NCBI GenBank assembly: GCA_039566865.1 | Contig: CM076954.1 | Span: 6,146,001-6,210,000 of the forward strand | Length of the DNA stretch: 64,000 bases | DNA from: Aurelia coerulea | Taxonomy: Eukaryota > Cnidaria > Scyphozoa > Semaeostomeae > Ulmaridae | Direction: 5' to 3' | Shown here: piece by piece, positions 34,101 to 44,400 of the stretch | How the letters are laid out: every line of letters starts with the position of its first letter | How positions within the stretch are numbered: position 1 is the first letter of the stretch | Notes under the pieces: model-generated | What the model saw: the letters and a program-made list of their open reading frames with translations, nothing else | What the model was told of the DNA's origin: nothing | Database searches by the model: none | Made by a program: the position numbers and the translations under genes

Positions 34101-34805
34101 TGAAGGCGTTACACAACTCCACTCCTATATGTACTCGTTTTACTTCGAACATAAAAATGACAAGTCTGCTGCCTAACTTGAGGTTTAATTTAATTTTGAG
34201 AGTGTGCTATATTTCAATATGTATTATCATAATCTCAATGAAGTATTCATGAAATTGGCTTCCATTTGCTTTTCCTAAATCGAATCAATTTGTTCATGTT
34301 TTCAACAATCGAAATAGTAAAAGGATGATTTTCTTAGCTCGGGCACTGCTTTCTGGTGATTTGGAAACTCTTCAAATGTTATTGTGCTTCCCATCAGTGC
34401 CCGGCATTAAAAAGTATGAAGCTACATGATCGTAAACTGATAGTGTAATTTCTAATTTTGAAAGCAAATGATACACCTGCGAGGGAAGTCTTCAAAACTG
34501 ATTTGAATCCTCCGTAAGATGATGCAATTAAAAGTTTATAAATTGGTTGCATAGGCAATCCTGTACGATTTTTTCAAACACCAAGAGATTTCTGATTCAC
34601 AATAGAAATTGTCATTAATTTGCAAATGCTTATTCTTTATGTTTCATGAATCAATTCATTATCAATTACAGAAATAGGTGACATCGCTGGTGTTGCTGAA
34701 GTGACTATTCGTCAATCATATCGACTGTTGCTTCCGAAAGCCGCCGAACTGTTCCCTCCCGAGTTCAAATTTCATACTCCAGTTGAGCAACTACCACCAG
34801 CCTAG
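22036..34805 (+). CDS. GTF2B: Transcription initiation factor IIB (TFIIB), seven exons, 5' part outside or not found
   Basis: General RNA polymerase II factor that bridges TBP-promoter DNA and polymerase in the nucleus. Exons: 22036-22146, 23700-23786, 24417-24546, 25250-25359, 27890-27984, 30885-30961, 34672-34805. All have AG/GT borders and phases that join cleanly (0, 0, 1, 0, 2, 1), giving about 247 residues of the usual about 316. Hallmarks: the [12 protein letters not shown] start of cyclin fold 1, [52 protein letters not shown] at the cyclin 1/2 boundary, [18 protein letters not shown] and [20 protein letters not shown] of cyclin fold 2, ending [13 protein letters not shown]. From memory, the borders correspond to vertebrate GTF2B exons. 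The N-terminal zinc ribbon is missing; it may lie beyond the repeat block. Introns are heavily loaded with foldback elements. Confidence 0.92.
22390..23013. mobile_element. Long-armed foldback element (TACCGGGTAAGCC ends)
   Basis: Ends TACCGGGTAAGCCAGAAAAA and its near complement at 22994-23013. The two arms (about 250 bp each) pair almost throughout: blocks such as GTTTGCAAAATTACTG and AATATTTGATCAAATCA have partners. The terminal TA on each side fits a TA target duplication (Tc1/mariner-like habit). It lies in a TFIIB intron. Confidence 0.8.
23071..23666. mobile_element. Long-armed foldback element (TACCGGGTGCGCC ends)
   Basis: TACCGGGTGCGCCAAAATAA at the left and its complement at the right. 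Arms of about 250 bp with CGTACACTGGACCGATTTTGA and TTTCTGCTAA-type blocks mirrored. Flanked by TA. Related to the solo arm at 3534-3790. Same TFIIB intron as the previous element, 57 bp away. Confidence 0.8.
23700..23786 (+). CDS. GTF2B: TFIIB exon: start of cyclin fold 1
   Basis: [20 protein letters not shown] then RINLPGKIV. Acceptor TTTTTTAG, donor GTG|GTAAGT. It begins only 33 bp after the end of a foldback element (23071-23666). Confidence 0.93.
24417..24546 (+). CDS. GTF2B: TFIIB exon: cyclin fold 1
   Basis: [20 protein letters not shown], then [20 protein letters not shown]. Acceptor TTACAG, donor AAAG|GTAAGT. Phase 0 in, 1 out. Confidence 0.95.
24560..24790. repeat. Fragment of a foldback arm
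   Basis: GACCAAAGTATTTTTGCGAT and AAATTCAACTTTACAAAAAT resemble the arm of the 22390-23013 element. No ends are preserved. Confidence 0.4.
25250..25359 (+). CDS. GTF2B: TFIIB exon: cyclin fold 1 C-terminal part
   Basis: [20 protein letters not shown] then [17 protein letters not shown]. Acceptor GCCGTAG, donor ATG|GTAAGT. Confidence 0.95.
26060..26900. mobile_element. Foldback element, left terminus eroded
   Basis: The left arm (about 26060-26180, AAATATTAATCTTAAAAGTC, CCAAACCAGAGCTTTTGGG) pairs with the right arm (about 26690-26790). The right end is TTTTTGGGACACCCGGTA, ending at 26900. Same family as 27215-27803 and 34948-35549. Confidence 0.55.
27215..27803. mobile_element. Long-armed foldback element
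   Basis: Left end TACCACGTGTTCCAGAAAAG; the right end is the complement of TACCAGATGTCCCAAAAATG. Arms carry CAGCGATGTGAATTTA and AATCAATGGCTAATCA with mirrored partners. The inner parts share the CCAAACCAGAGCTTTGG block with the other two members of the family. Confidence 0.7.
27890..27984 (+). CDS. GTF2B: TFIIB exon: hinge between cyclin folds
   Basis: [20 protein letters not shown] then [12 protein letters not shown]. Acceptor TTATTGTAG, donor CTGG|GTAACA. It differs from the usual SVQMAATHIARKAVE by a few substitutions ([13 protein letters not shown]). A foldback element ends only 87 bp upstream. Confidence 0.9.
28392..29470. mobile_element. Tc1/mariner-like MITE, GGGTAGGCTGGGG ends
   Basis: GGGTAGGCTGGGGGTAATGT at the left and the complement of GGGTAGGGTGGGGATATTGT at the right, both next to TA (28390-28391, 29471-29472). 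A further internal copy of the end (CCCACATTACCCCACC, 29086-29101) lies inside. A local duplication at about 28565-28685 repeats ATTGTCTCTTTTGGC and mirrors CCCGCTCG. No transposase. Intron of TFIIB. Confidence 0.6.
29515..29890. repeat. CAGGGTGTCC foldback arm
   Basis: CAGGGTGTCCTAAATAATTG followed by TGTATAGCTGCTGCGGAGGA, matching the arms of the element at 36100-36690. No clear right arm; an ACACCCTG at 30751-30758 might be a remote end. Confidence 0.5.
30885..30961 (+). CDS. GTF2B: TFIIB exon: cyclin fold 2
   Basis: [20 protein letters not shown] then KRTQK. Acceptor ATCCACAG, donor AAAG|GTGATT. Confidence 0.94.
31080..31196. repeat. Possible MITE end (GCCCGGTTCAGACGGCGC)
   Basis: GCCCGGTTCAGACGGCGCTT at 31088 looks like a transposon terminus, but no partner end is seen. 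Confidence 0.3.
31197..32980 (+). pseudogene. Degenerate non-LTR retrotransposon (R2/R4-like RT), internally deleted
   Basis: Several pieces in one order: an N-terminal domain ([33 protein letters not shown]), RT entry ([40 protein letters not shown]), then after a gap [20 protein letters not shown] and YEGYKYLGI. The catalytic motif, normally FMDDL, reads LMNDL. The block holding motif A and the primer grip is missing between about 32480 and 32620, and many stops are present. The layout fits elements with a restriction-like endonuclease (R2/R4 group), inferred from family memory. It is sense-oriented in the last TFIIB intron. Confidence 0.75.
32981..34671. other. Last TFIIB intron, remainder
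   Basis: No recognised exon. A minus-strand open stretch at 33559-33852 (two alternative frames) is unrecognised. A (TTAG)n microsatellite lies at about 34067-34097. The acceptor for the last exon is at 34664-34671. Confidence 0.4.
34672..34805 (+). CDS. GTF2B: TFIIB terminal coding exon
   Basis: [20 protein letters not shown], then [24 protein letters not shown] and TAG at 34803-34805. Acceptor AATTACAG. A foldback element starts 142 bp after the stop and may form part of the 3' UTR. Confidence 0.95.
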
Positions 34806-34947
34806 TCAAAGCTGGCAAGAGGAACATTCAGTAAATGGATGTTCATCATTACATCAAGTGTTGTTGTTTAACACCAGGTCAGTCGCAGAACTGCTCTAGC
34901 TGCAAGCACGTGTAGCAAGCATTTGTGACCTCAAAAAGACGTTTACG

Positions 34948-35549
34948 TACCAGGTTTCCCACAAAAAAGTATGCATATTTTTGGTTGGGTCCAGAAATGA
35001 GAGTACATCTTTAACCAGTGACCAGAAAGTTTCAAAATGTTCATTGACAACTAATTTGAACCTATAGGTACCTCTTTTGTTGATATTGGTGCTTTTACCA
35101 TTCAAATATAAATGTTGAAAGTTCATATTTGCTGTCACGTCCAAGCCAGAACTTTAGCGTTTTGGCCTAGCAAACTCTTGAAGCACAGCCAATATACCAA
35201 CAACATCCTTGATAAAATTTGAAAAAAACTCGGATAATATTTCATTCTGCTTGCTAGAAGTAATTTAATGTGCGGTTTGTTTTTCTTCTTGGACTTTTGT
35301 TTCAAGTTTCGATGTGCCTCGGCAATTTGTTTAGACCAAACAGCTAAAGCTCTGGTATGCACATGGAAGCAAATTTGAACTGATAAGATTAGTATTTCAC
35401 CTCTCAAAGTACCAATTTTAGCAAATGAGGTATCTTTGCTCAAGTTAACTATCACGGAACATTTTGAAACTGACTAGCTATTGATTAAAGCTTACTTATC
35501 GCTGTACCCAACCAAACTCTGCCTACTTTTTCATGTAACAACCGGTTTA
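34948..35549. mobile_element. Long-armed foldback element downstream of TFIIB
   Basis: Left end TACCAGGTTTCCCACAAAAA; right end ATGTAACAACCGGTTTA, its rough complement. GGTTGGGT...GTTTCAAAATGTTC on the left is mirrored by GAACATTTTGAAAC...ACCCAACC on the right. Member of the 27215 family. Confidence 0.7.
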
Positions 35550-36099
35550 TGCTGGTTTTGTTTCGTTGCTGCAAGCAGTGAGATAAATACCATGGTAGAT
35601 ACAGTGAGAAATACGGAAGAAGAAAGAGCACCTTGCTACGATATGGCTTCACAGAAAGAACTAAAAGAACAATGACAATATATTATGCCACGTCATATGT
35701 GTAACTCAATTTTTGTAAGCGAATAAACGCATACTATTTGTACGTTTGGCCTTCCGACCACACAAAAACGGCATTTTGGTCACTACAAACGCATATTTTG
35801 AAACTTCTTTCCAAAGCGGCTATTTTCTTGAGCTTCTTTCAGATTATAATGAAACGCGTTAGAAATGGTTATTATTTTCTGAAGCAAAGCAACCAAACGA
35901 TAAACGAAACTGCAAAAGATCCCTGAAACCGGTATGGCTTATGGCTTATTGTTTTTCTCATGGTGAATAGCATTGTTAAGAGAAGACACGAGTGCTGCAC
36001 AAATGGAAAGGAAAAGGATCAATGTAGTCATCCGCTCCGCTGATTTTAATTGCACAATTCAGAAGTCAAATATTAAGTGTTTTATTCGTACCCTATATT

Positions 36100-36690
36100 C
36101 AGGGTGTCCCAAAAAGTTGTGCCCAATTTGTGTGGCTATTTCCGAGGAATTGTATATTCTATTGCTCCATTCTGGACACAGTTGTAAAAGATATACTTCA
36201 GCTTAGATGTTGAGACGTTGTTTTAGCCAATCTTTCAAGTGGTTGCTGATTTATGGCTCAAGAATATAAAAACCTACTGCAAAAACAGCACTTTCTTTGT
36301 TCTCCAATAATGCCACTGCAAAATAGGGTACTATTGATGTGCACGAATTTTTTCTTCATTTCGAAAAATTGTATAATTTACTGATAACATGATAAAACTG
36401 AATCATGAACTGTATGCAAACATTAAAGAACGATACGACGCTATGACCCTTTCTTTCAATATTTGGGATTTTGAAATTTCTGTAAAACAAAGACAGTGCT
36501 GTTTTTTTAAACAATAACTTTGTCAACTTTCTTGTTTCATAAATCAGCAACCACGTGTGTGATTGGCTAAAGCAAGGTCTCAAACTCTAAGTTGAAGCCT
36601 GACCTTTACAACTGTGTCAAAACAGAACAACAGAATCTACAGCTCCTCTGCAGCAGCCACACAAATGGGGCATATTTTTGGTACAGCTTG
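36100..36690. mobile_element. Foldback element, CAGGGTGTCCCAAAAAG ends
   Basis: The left arm contains GCCCAATTTGTGTGGCT and ACACAGTTGTAAAAG; both are mirrored in the right arm (AGCCACACAAATGGGGC, CTTTACAACTGTGTC). Arms are about 130 bp or more. Intergenic between the convergent TFIIB and Vav-like genes. Confidence 0.7.
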
Positions 36691-38357
36691 TGTAGGAGAA
36701 TCATGATGTCAACTGTTCAGTTTCTGAATTAGATGAATAAAATCCGCGAAGCTAATCTTTAGATGTCATTTTCTTGATATATTTTCTATATATCTTTTTA
36801 AACATCTTTTCACTTGCACAACGCGATCGTTAGCCATACAGATTTCAGGGCATCTTTGTGGTTTTCTTTGTTTGTTTGATGTTTGCTTGAGAGAATTCTG
36901 TTTGTTTGTGATCTTTATTTGCTTTTTACTTGCGTTTTGCTCAAAAGCACGTTAACTGATGCTAATATTACAATATGTACCAGATGACTCAAAAAATGTC
37001 CTCCTGTTTCAAAAATCATTGTAGCAAAAATATTTGAATTAGTTTTTGTAGTCTTTTAGTAATTTTCAAAGTCATAGTCCCTTGGCAAATCTATAAAAAC
37101 TTAAAAGATCAGTCTTTCAAAACATTCGGAAAATGGCCTAAAAAGCACGATCCAGATTCAGATTAAGATTATCTTCCAGACTCTTTGAAATCTGTTCAAA
37201 TCCTTTAGACAATTAGCATGACTAATAAGATGAAGAACTGAAACTGAGATGAAAACTGAGATTAATATATTTTTCGTTGCTCTAAAAAAGGATTCTTTAA
37301 AATAGTAAAACTGATAAGTCATATTTTCTTAATTTCAAGATACCTTTTATCATGCGTTTTAGGCCATTTTCTGGATGTTATGCCTCGTTTAGCATAGTGG
37401 TTATGACTTACCATTATTATTATTATTATTACTGTATGACTTCATGTGCCTTCGCATATGATTTGAATTTATTCTTGTGATATGCAATCTCCTAAACACA
37501 CGTTTTTATCTCTTGCTTGCGAAGTCTACAATGGCGTCGAGTTGAAAGGAAAAATAGGAACTAGTGCTGTCTCTCAGTGTCAAAATAAGGCACAATCGTG
37601 CATTTCATAACATAAGCATGAAATTTGGGAATAATACTCAATTGAACCTGCTGAAAACGATGCCGATGAGACACAATCCGAAAAATGCCCCCAAAGCTAT
37701 TTATAGATTGTAGGTACTCGGTCCCAATGTATTTTCTTAATCCCTTGAATTCTAAGCAAAGAATATGTAGCCAACGTTTGAAATTTGGTTCAAATACACA
37801 ATTTAACATGCTGAAACGATGCTGATCAATCACGCTGCTTGGAGGTTTAAATCGTTGTTACCAAGTGAATAATCAACAGAGAACAACAAAGGACAATTTT
37901 GGTAAGAAAGGTATATCGTCCCAGGGCCCTTGAAAATACCATAGACAAAATCAGCAAAGGTTTGTTTACACCTACTTCAAGTCTAGTAATCTTTTGATGA
38001 AACATCTTTTGAATTATTTAATAGATATCGTGCAATGAAAACTTATGCAATGAATGCAAAGAGCAGCATTATACCAAAACTTCCCCTGACTTCGGAGTAT
38101 GGTCACACGACTTGAAAAAAGGTGGTGAAGATCTCAGTAGCCTTTGTATGTTGTATGCAACATACGATCCAGAACGACAAAGAAGTGTTTACGCAGAAAA
38201 TATACATTGATATGGCTTACGCGAATAATTAGATCAAGCGTTTTTAAAGAACTTACATACTTACAATGACTATCCAAAATGAAATCCAAAATTTCTTTAT
38301 CGATATCAACTGTACAATATTAATATATTGTTCGTGTTCAAGAATTTGCTGAAGTGG
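36691..38357. other. Intergenic stretch between convergent genes
   Basis: No gene recognised. (ATT)n microsatellite at about 37412-37431. A minus-strand open frame 37561-37833 contains a near-duplicated short block but no known motif. Confidence 0.4.
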
Positions 38358-38408
38358 TTATGATGCAGTGGATACCTCTACGACGTAGCTCTTTGGGAAG
38401 AAACCAAT
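38358..38408 (-). CDS. Vav-like terminal exon, SH3 end and stop
   Basis: [16 protein letters not shown] and TAA at 38360-38358. The Pro and Tyr of FPxxYV are the ligand-groove residues. Acceptor TTTTCAG. Confidence 0.88.
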   Translation of the reverse strand: MGFFPKSYVVEVSTAS

Positions 38409-41400
38409 CTGAAAAGAAAATTCAAAGAATCACTGTTTGTGAAAAAACAGTACAACATTGGACGACAACACACACAACACACGAAAATTTTCCACCATCA
38501 CATAGACTCCATTCTATATTCTGTTCTCTTTAGTCACTGATAAAAAATATTTGAGCCAGAAGGGAATGTAAATTAGGAAACATGACGAAAATTCAAGATC
38601 CGAAAAATGATTTGAAATCTGAAAACATTTACAGTCTAATGAAAGAGTTTTCGCATTTCTGTGCTGCCTTCCACTTTTGCACGGCAAACCACTCTTCCAG
38701 TCAAAATGATGTTAATTACATGTCAGCATGCCAACGAAGCAGAAATGTGTTCTACAAAATCAATTTACCTCTTCGAACACAATATGCAAAAAATACACTA
38801 CATATTAGCCCGGGAGGAGCAAAATGTGAAAATATTTCTGATTACAAGTAAAGATCATGTCAATTAAACAGTTTTTGAATAATAACAGAAAAAACAACCA
38901 ACAACATCCATAGAAGGCTAAAAAGAAAATAATGAATAAAACTTACATTTCCATCAAGTTCTCCGAACCACCAATTTCCATCTCGCTTGAGAACGGCCAC
39001 TCTTGCATCTCGCTAGAAAAAAAATGACCCATTGAAATTTCCGAGTCTTTGAGACTTGTAAATACTTTACAACTGTTTCAGGAGTTTGATGACTATCGTG
39101 AAAGCTCTGTTTAGTAAGCTTTTGATTTGGATACTACAGGGGGCTCAATACAGAGGGAAGCCATCTAAAATGTTAGTTTAGAAGAGATAGGCTTACAGTA
39201 TATACCCCCATATGAGAAGTTACTATTTGAAAGCAATACTGAAATAAGTTATTATTTTAAGGGAACTAAGACAAATTTCAAGGTACAAAGGTTCTTTTTT
39301 AAAGAGTGCCTAGCGTTTACCGGGTTATATTTTTCATCGAAAATGTTCACAACTGCTATTTTGGTATAGTAATCATGGACGTAATAACACATTCAAAGCT
39401 TACAAACATAGGGGAAGACATTTAAATATTAACAACCAACTGGCAAAGAAAATTAGTCAATAACGAAAATCCAAATTAAACATTGCTACCCCTGGAATAA
39501 GAACATACCCTTTAATGGAGATTTGAGCTCTCAGAAGTAAGAAATAAAAAAGATGAATTGGTCTTACCTTGAGTGACAGTTCTTTTGGTTTCTTGCGTTA
39601 AAATCATACATTGCAATTACCACATCTAAACAAAGAGATAAGTAATCAGAATCATGAATTGCAAGAGATTTATGAAATACAAGGGGTTTTAGAAAAAATG
39701 CAATCTAACTATAACTGAACATTTTCAAAAGTTAATGGGATTTGAATAGACATAAAATAAACTCTCTAAAAGTATAAGCTACGTTCTTTATGATATGAAA
39801 CAAATGAAAGCTCAACTTTTGAAATATGAATTAACTCTCACCTCGGCCTGGGATGGATCCAGTTAATACTGTTGGTAATGAAGGGAAACTGACACCAAGA
39901 GTGTTTCTTTCATAATATTCTATCAGCTCCTAGAAAGCAAAATGTTTATTCAGCTTACACATACATGTATTAAAGTTTATTACATATATAGTCCGAAGTA
40001 GCCTTTCAAACGGGCACTGTTTTCTCCGCTCAGCGAGCATTAAAACTAATGCCTACTTTAAATTTCTAAGAAACATACCAAACTTTCATCTAAAAATATT
40101 AAAGAGTACTTACTGGTATTGTTTTGAACTGAACTCTTGCTGTTAATGAGTACAAACATTGATGATTACAAACAATTTTGATATGTTTGTCTTTGCCTTG
40201 ATATCTGAAAATTTTGAAAGTAAATTGAATATTAGCAACTTGATGATGCAGCTTTTTTTCAAAATTTCTTGAATTCTTAAAAAAAGTAGTGAAATACTCT
40301 CTTACTAAAATTATAGACTTTAGAAAAATCTCTTTCCAACTCTGTCCAAGACTTTCATCAAAAAAGAACTTTGACTTTCATGAACTTTGATCAATTTCGC
40401 GTTCGCAAGAAGGAAAAAATGTTTCCGGCCTCTGCTGGGTGTCTGCTCTGCACCAACAATGTAAATGATTTGGAAACTATGCTGATTCGATTTTGCAAGA
40501 TAACGTTTTCCTGGTACAATGCTAAAGAAAGTAGCTTGCCTGCAAAGGCCTGCAGACTCAACTGATTTATCTATACAAAGAGGTTTCTCCTCTAAAGCAA
40601 AACCTCTCTGAAAAGAAACCCATCGAGTCTGTACATAGGCTAAAAGAAAGCCACTATACTTACATGACACTGAGAACAAAGCTGCCTTTTGCATTGTCAC
40701 TCTCTCTGACCAAGTATGTCCCATTTGGTTGATCTTGCAATTTTTTTTTCGTCATGGCCGCCTGGCAGATGGACGTGTGCTACTCTGTCTGAAGTTTATT
40801 GCCAAATTGTGGTGATGAAATTGATAGTACATCGATGGTTTAACCAGAAATGAATGAGTAACAACTGGGTTGAGAAGTGAGCAGTGTTCCTGAAGCTAAT
40901 TGAATGTTCTTTTAGCACTTTCTAAAAGAAAATCTACTGCCACGCCTTCGGAAACCGCCGCCATGACAGGAAAAACACGAAAAGCCGAGAGCTATCAAAT
41001 ATACTTTGATGAAAAATTTGATGAGCTGAAAAAAGAAATGGCAACAAAAGAATGTATAGAAACACTGAAATGCACAATTGAGAAGCAAAACCAACGAATT
41101 GATGCTCTTGAATCAAGGATTGTAGTGATGGAGAATCTAATTGCCAAATTGCAAGACCACAACGATGATAATGAACAATACAGCCGCCGTTTATGCCTCC
41201 GCATAACTGGGATACCTCCACCACCTAAAGGGGAGAAGGAGACAGGTGAGGATTGCCTCGAAAAGGTCAAAAAGGTGTTCAATGAGCTTGATGTTGACAT
41301 CCCGGATTCTGTATTAGACCGAGCCCACAGGATTGGAAGACCTCAGACAGTGCATGGAAAAATAATTCACCAAGTAATCGTGCGTTTTACGACCTGGCGT

Positions 41401-44400
41401 CACAAGACCAAAGTTTATCGCGCAAGGAAAAAATGCTCAAAATATCGGATAAAGCTCGACCTCACACAGAAGAGAGTCAAGTTGCTTGAAAAGGTCAATA
41501 TTTTTCTGGAAGAAAAGGAGCTTGGTTATGCGTTCGCTGATGTGAATTGCCGACTCTGCGCAAAGATCGGCGATGAATTCCATTATTTCCAGTCAGAAGA
41601 AGACTTACTTGATGCCATAAGGTCACTTGAGGAGCTTGAAAGTGAAGACAGCCACCATAGCCAAACTGAAGAAGCAGCGGAAAATCCAAACGTTGAAGCT
41701 TGAGGTAGTTCTGGTCTTTCTGACCCATTAACATGATAATTTTAGATTAATTGGACTCTGTGTTATGGGCCTAGACAGTCGTAGTTGTTGTTTTGTTTTT
41801 CCTCCAGGTTTTTTTTTCAAATTGTTTACAGGTTTACATTAGTTTATGATGTATTTTCAACTTCGTGTTTCCAATTCCCTTGGCACATTCGATATAATAA
41901 TAGAAATGAATTTTCCATCGCCTTGAGACATAATCTTTAAAAAATCACCACCTTTGTGATTTAAACTCCCATGAGCAATCAAAACTCAATAAGGGAGGCC
42001 ATGGTTGCGTACGTTTTATTAGATGTAGTGTGTAGTAACTGTATTTTCTCGTATCTTGGATTTTACGTTAACTGTCCTTTAGGTTATTTTTTGTCCTTTT
42101 CATTGTGGCTTATGAATGGAGATTGTATGGGCTACTTCACAGCAAATTGTTTTCGCATAGGACCAGCGAGGGGATCCCTGTACCGTGATGCCGGTTGAAA
42201 CCAAACAGTGGCGAGCAGCAATAGGTTGCTTCCGGGTATCCATCAAAACATCGTGCCGTACAAACATAACCATAAAGCCGCTCTCCGTCCTTTTTCAAAT
42301 TTTTAAATTATACTGGTTTAGCTGTAGTTTTATCGCAATTTCAATGCTGGTCCTGCCACTAACGGTAATCATACAGTTTCTTGGAGTGCACTCTTTTAAA
42401 CCACATATTAGTTTCTTCCCTTTGTTCTGTCGCTTTTACTACCTTGCTAAGGTAATCATCTACACGATTATTGAACTCTTCAAACGAATCCCATTTGGCG
42501 TAATCCTTCTTGTGCGTTATAAATACTGTGGTCTTCGGAAACTCCTCTTTGTTTATGCATATTTTTATATTGTATGTACAACATGCTACACGCTCCACAC
42601 ACAATGGACTATTCTCAGATCTATCCAGCTCAGTGGTGATATAGAGACAAACCCCGGTCCAGGTACACTTAATTTCTGCTGTTGGAATCTGAATAGTATC
42701 ACCGCGCATGATTATTTACGAGTTTCTCTTATGGAAGCATACAACTCTGTTTTACAACTATGATTTGATTGGCATTGCTGAGACCCACCTTGACAGTACT
42801 GTTGATAAAGATAGACTAGCACTTGATGGCTACACATTCGTTCAAAATAACCATCCGCAAAATACTAAAAGGGGTGGTGTTGGGCTCTATATCAAAGAAA
42901 CTCTCCCTTCAAACGAGCGTTTTGACCTGGTAACTCTCCCTGAATGCATTGTTTGTGAAATTCAATTGAATAGGAAAAAATACTTCTTTGTCGTCATTTA
43001 CAGAAGCCCAAGTCAGAACCAGACTGAATTTGATGATTTTACCCTAAATTTTGAGTTGATGTTATCCAAAATGGCTGCCGAGAATCCCTTCTGTGTCGTT
43101 ATCACTGGTGATTTTAACTGCCGCTCTTCTGAATGGTGGGAAAATGAAATAGAAAATAATGAGGGAAGGCTTTTTGAGCCGTTGACGTCAGATCTGGGTC
43201 TGCATCAGTTGATCTCGGAACCAACACATTTCATGGGAGATTCTAAATCTTGTATTGACTTGATCTTTACCGATCAGCTTAACCTTTTTATTGAATCCGG
43301 TGTTCATGCTTCCCTGCATGAGCAATGTCATCACCAAATAGTTTATGGAAAATTATCTGTCTCTAACCTGGTACCGCCCCCTTACACTCGTAGGGTTTGG
43401 TACTATGATAAGGCAAATATTAATGCAATTCAGAGCAGCATTGACCTGTTTGACTGGCACAAGCATCTTGGAAATACTACATGTCCCAACGAGCAAGTTA
43501 AATCGCTCAATGAAGTCCTTCTGAACATCTTCTCTAATTTTATACCGAACAAATTGAAAACTATGAGGCCTCGTGACGCACCCTGGATAACGCAAACTAT
43601 TAAGAACTTTCTGAGGAAAAAAAACCATGTGTATAAAAACTTCGTGAAAAATGGCCAGCCAAACGACAAACTTGATGGAATAAAGAACATGATATCAGAA
43701 GGTTCTAAACTTATTGAGAACGCAAAGAAAAACTATTTTCTAAAGGCCGGGAAGTCGTTAGCAAATTCAGGTACCGGCAACAAAAACTATTGGTCACTAA
43801 TTAATACTATACTAAACAAGGCTAAGATCCCTGTAATACCGCCACTTCTAGAGAATGATGTATTTGTAACGAATTTTGCTGAAAAGGCGCAAATATTCAA
43901 CGATTATTTCTTGCTCCAATGCACGACAATTGATACAGGTAGTGAAATTCCACAGGATGAATCGGTACCTGCCACCCTGCTAAACGAATTCTGCATTTCT
44001 GAGGAGAAAATACTGAAAATCATCAGATCGCTCAATCCTAACAAAGCACATGGCTGGGATGAAATTTCTGCGAGGATGATAAAAATGTGCGATATTGCCT
44101 TGGTTATACCTCTAAAGATCATATTCATGAACTGTTTGAGAAGAGGCGTATTTCCCGAAATATGGAAACATGCAAATGTTGTCCCTGTTCATAAGAAGAA
44201 TGAGAAAAATATCAAGGGCAACTATCGTCCCATCTCTCTTTTACCGATCTTTGGGAAAATCCTTGAAAAACTCATATTTGACTCTCTGTACTCTCATCTT
44301 GTCTCATCGAAACTGCTAAATCCGAACCAATCTGGTTTTCGTCCAGGTGATTCAACAATAAACCAGTTGATCTCCATAACGCATACAATATTTACTGCCT

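Noticed and set aside
41971..42198. Separate LINE ORF between ORF1 and ORF2
   Set aside because: Different frame from the 2A leader, hydrophobic by composition, no known motif.
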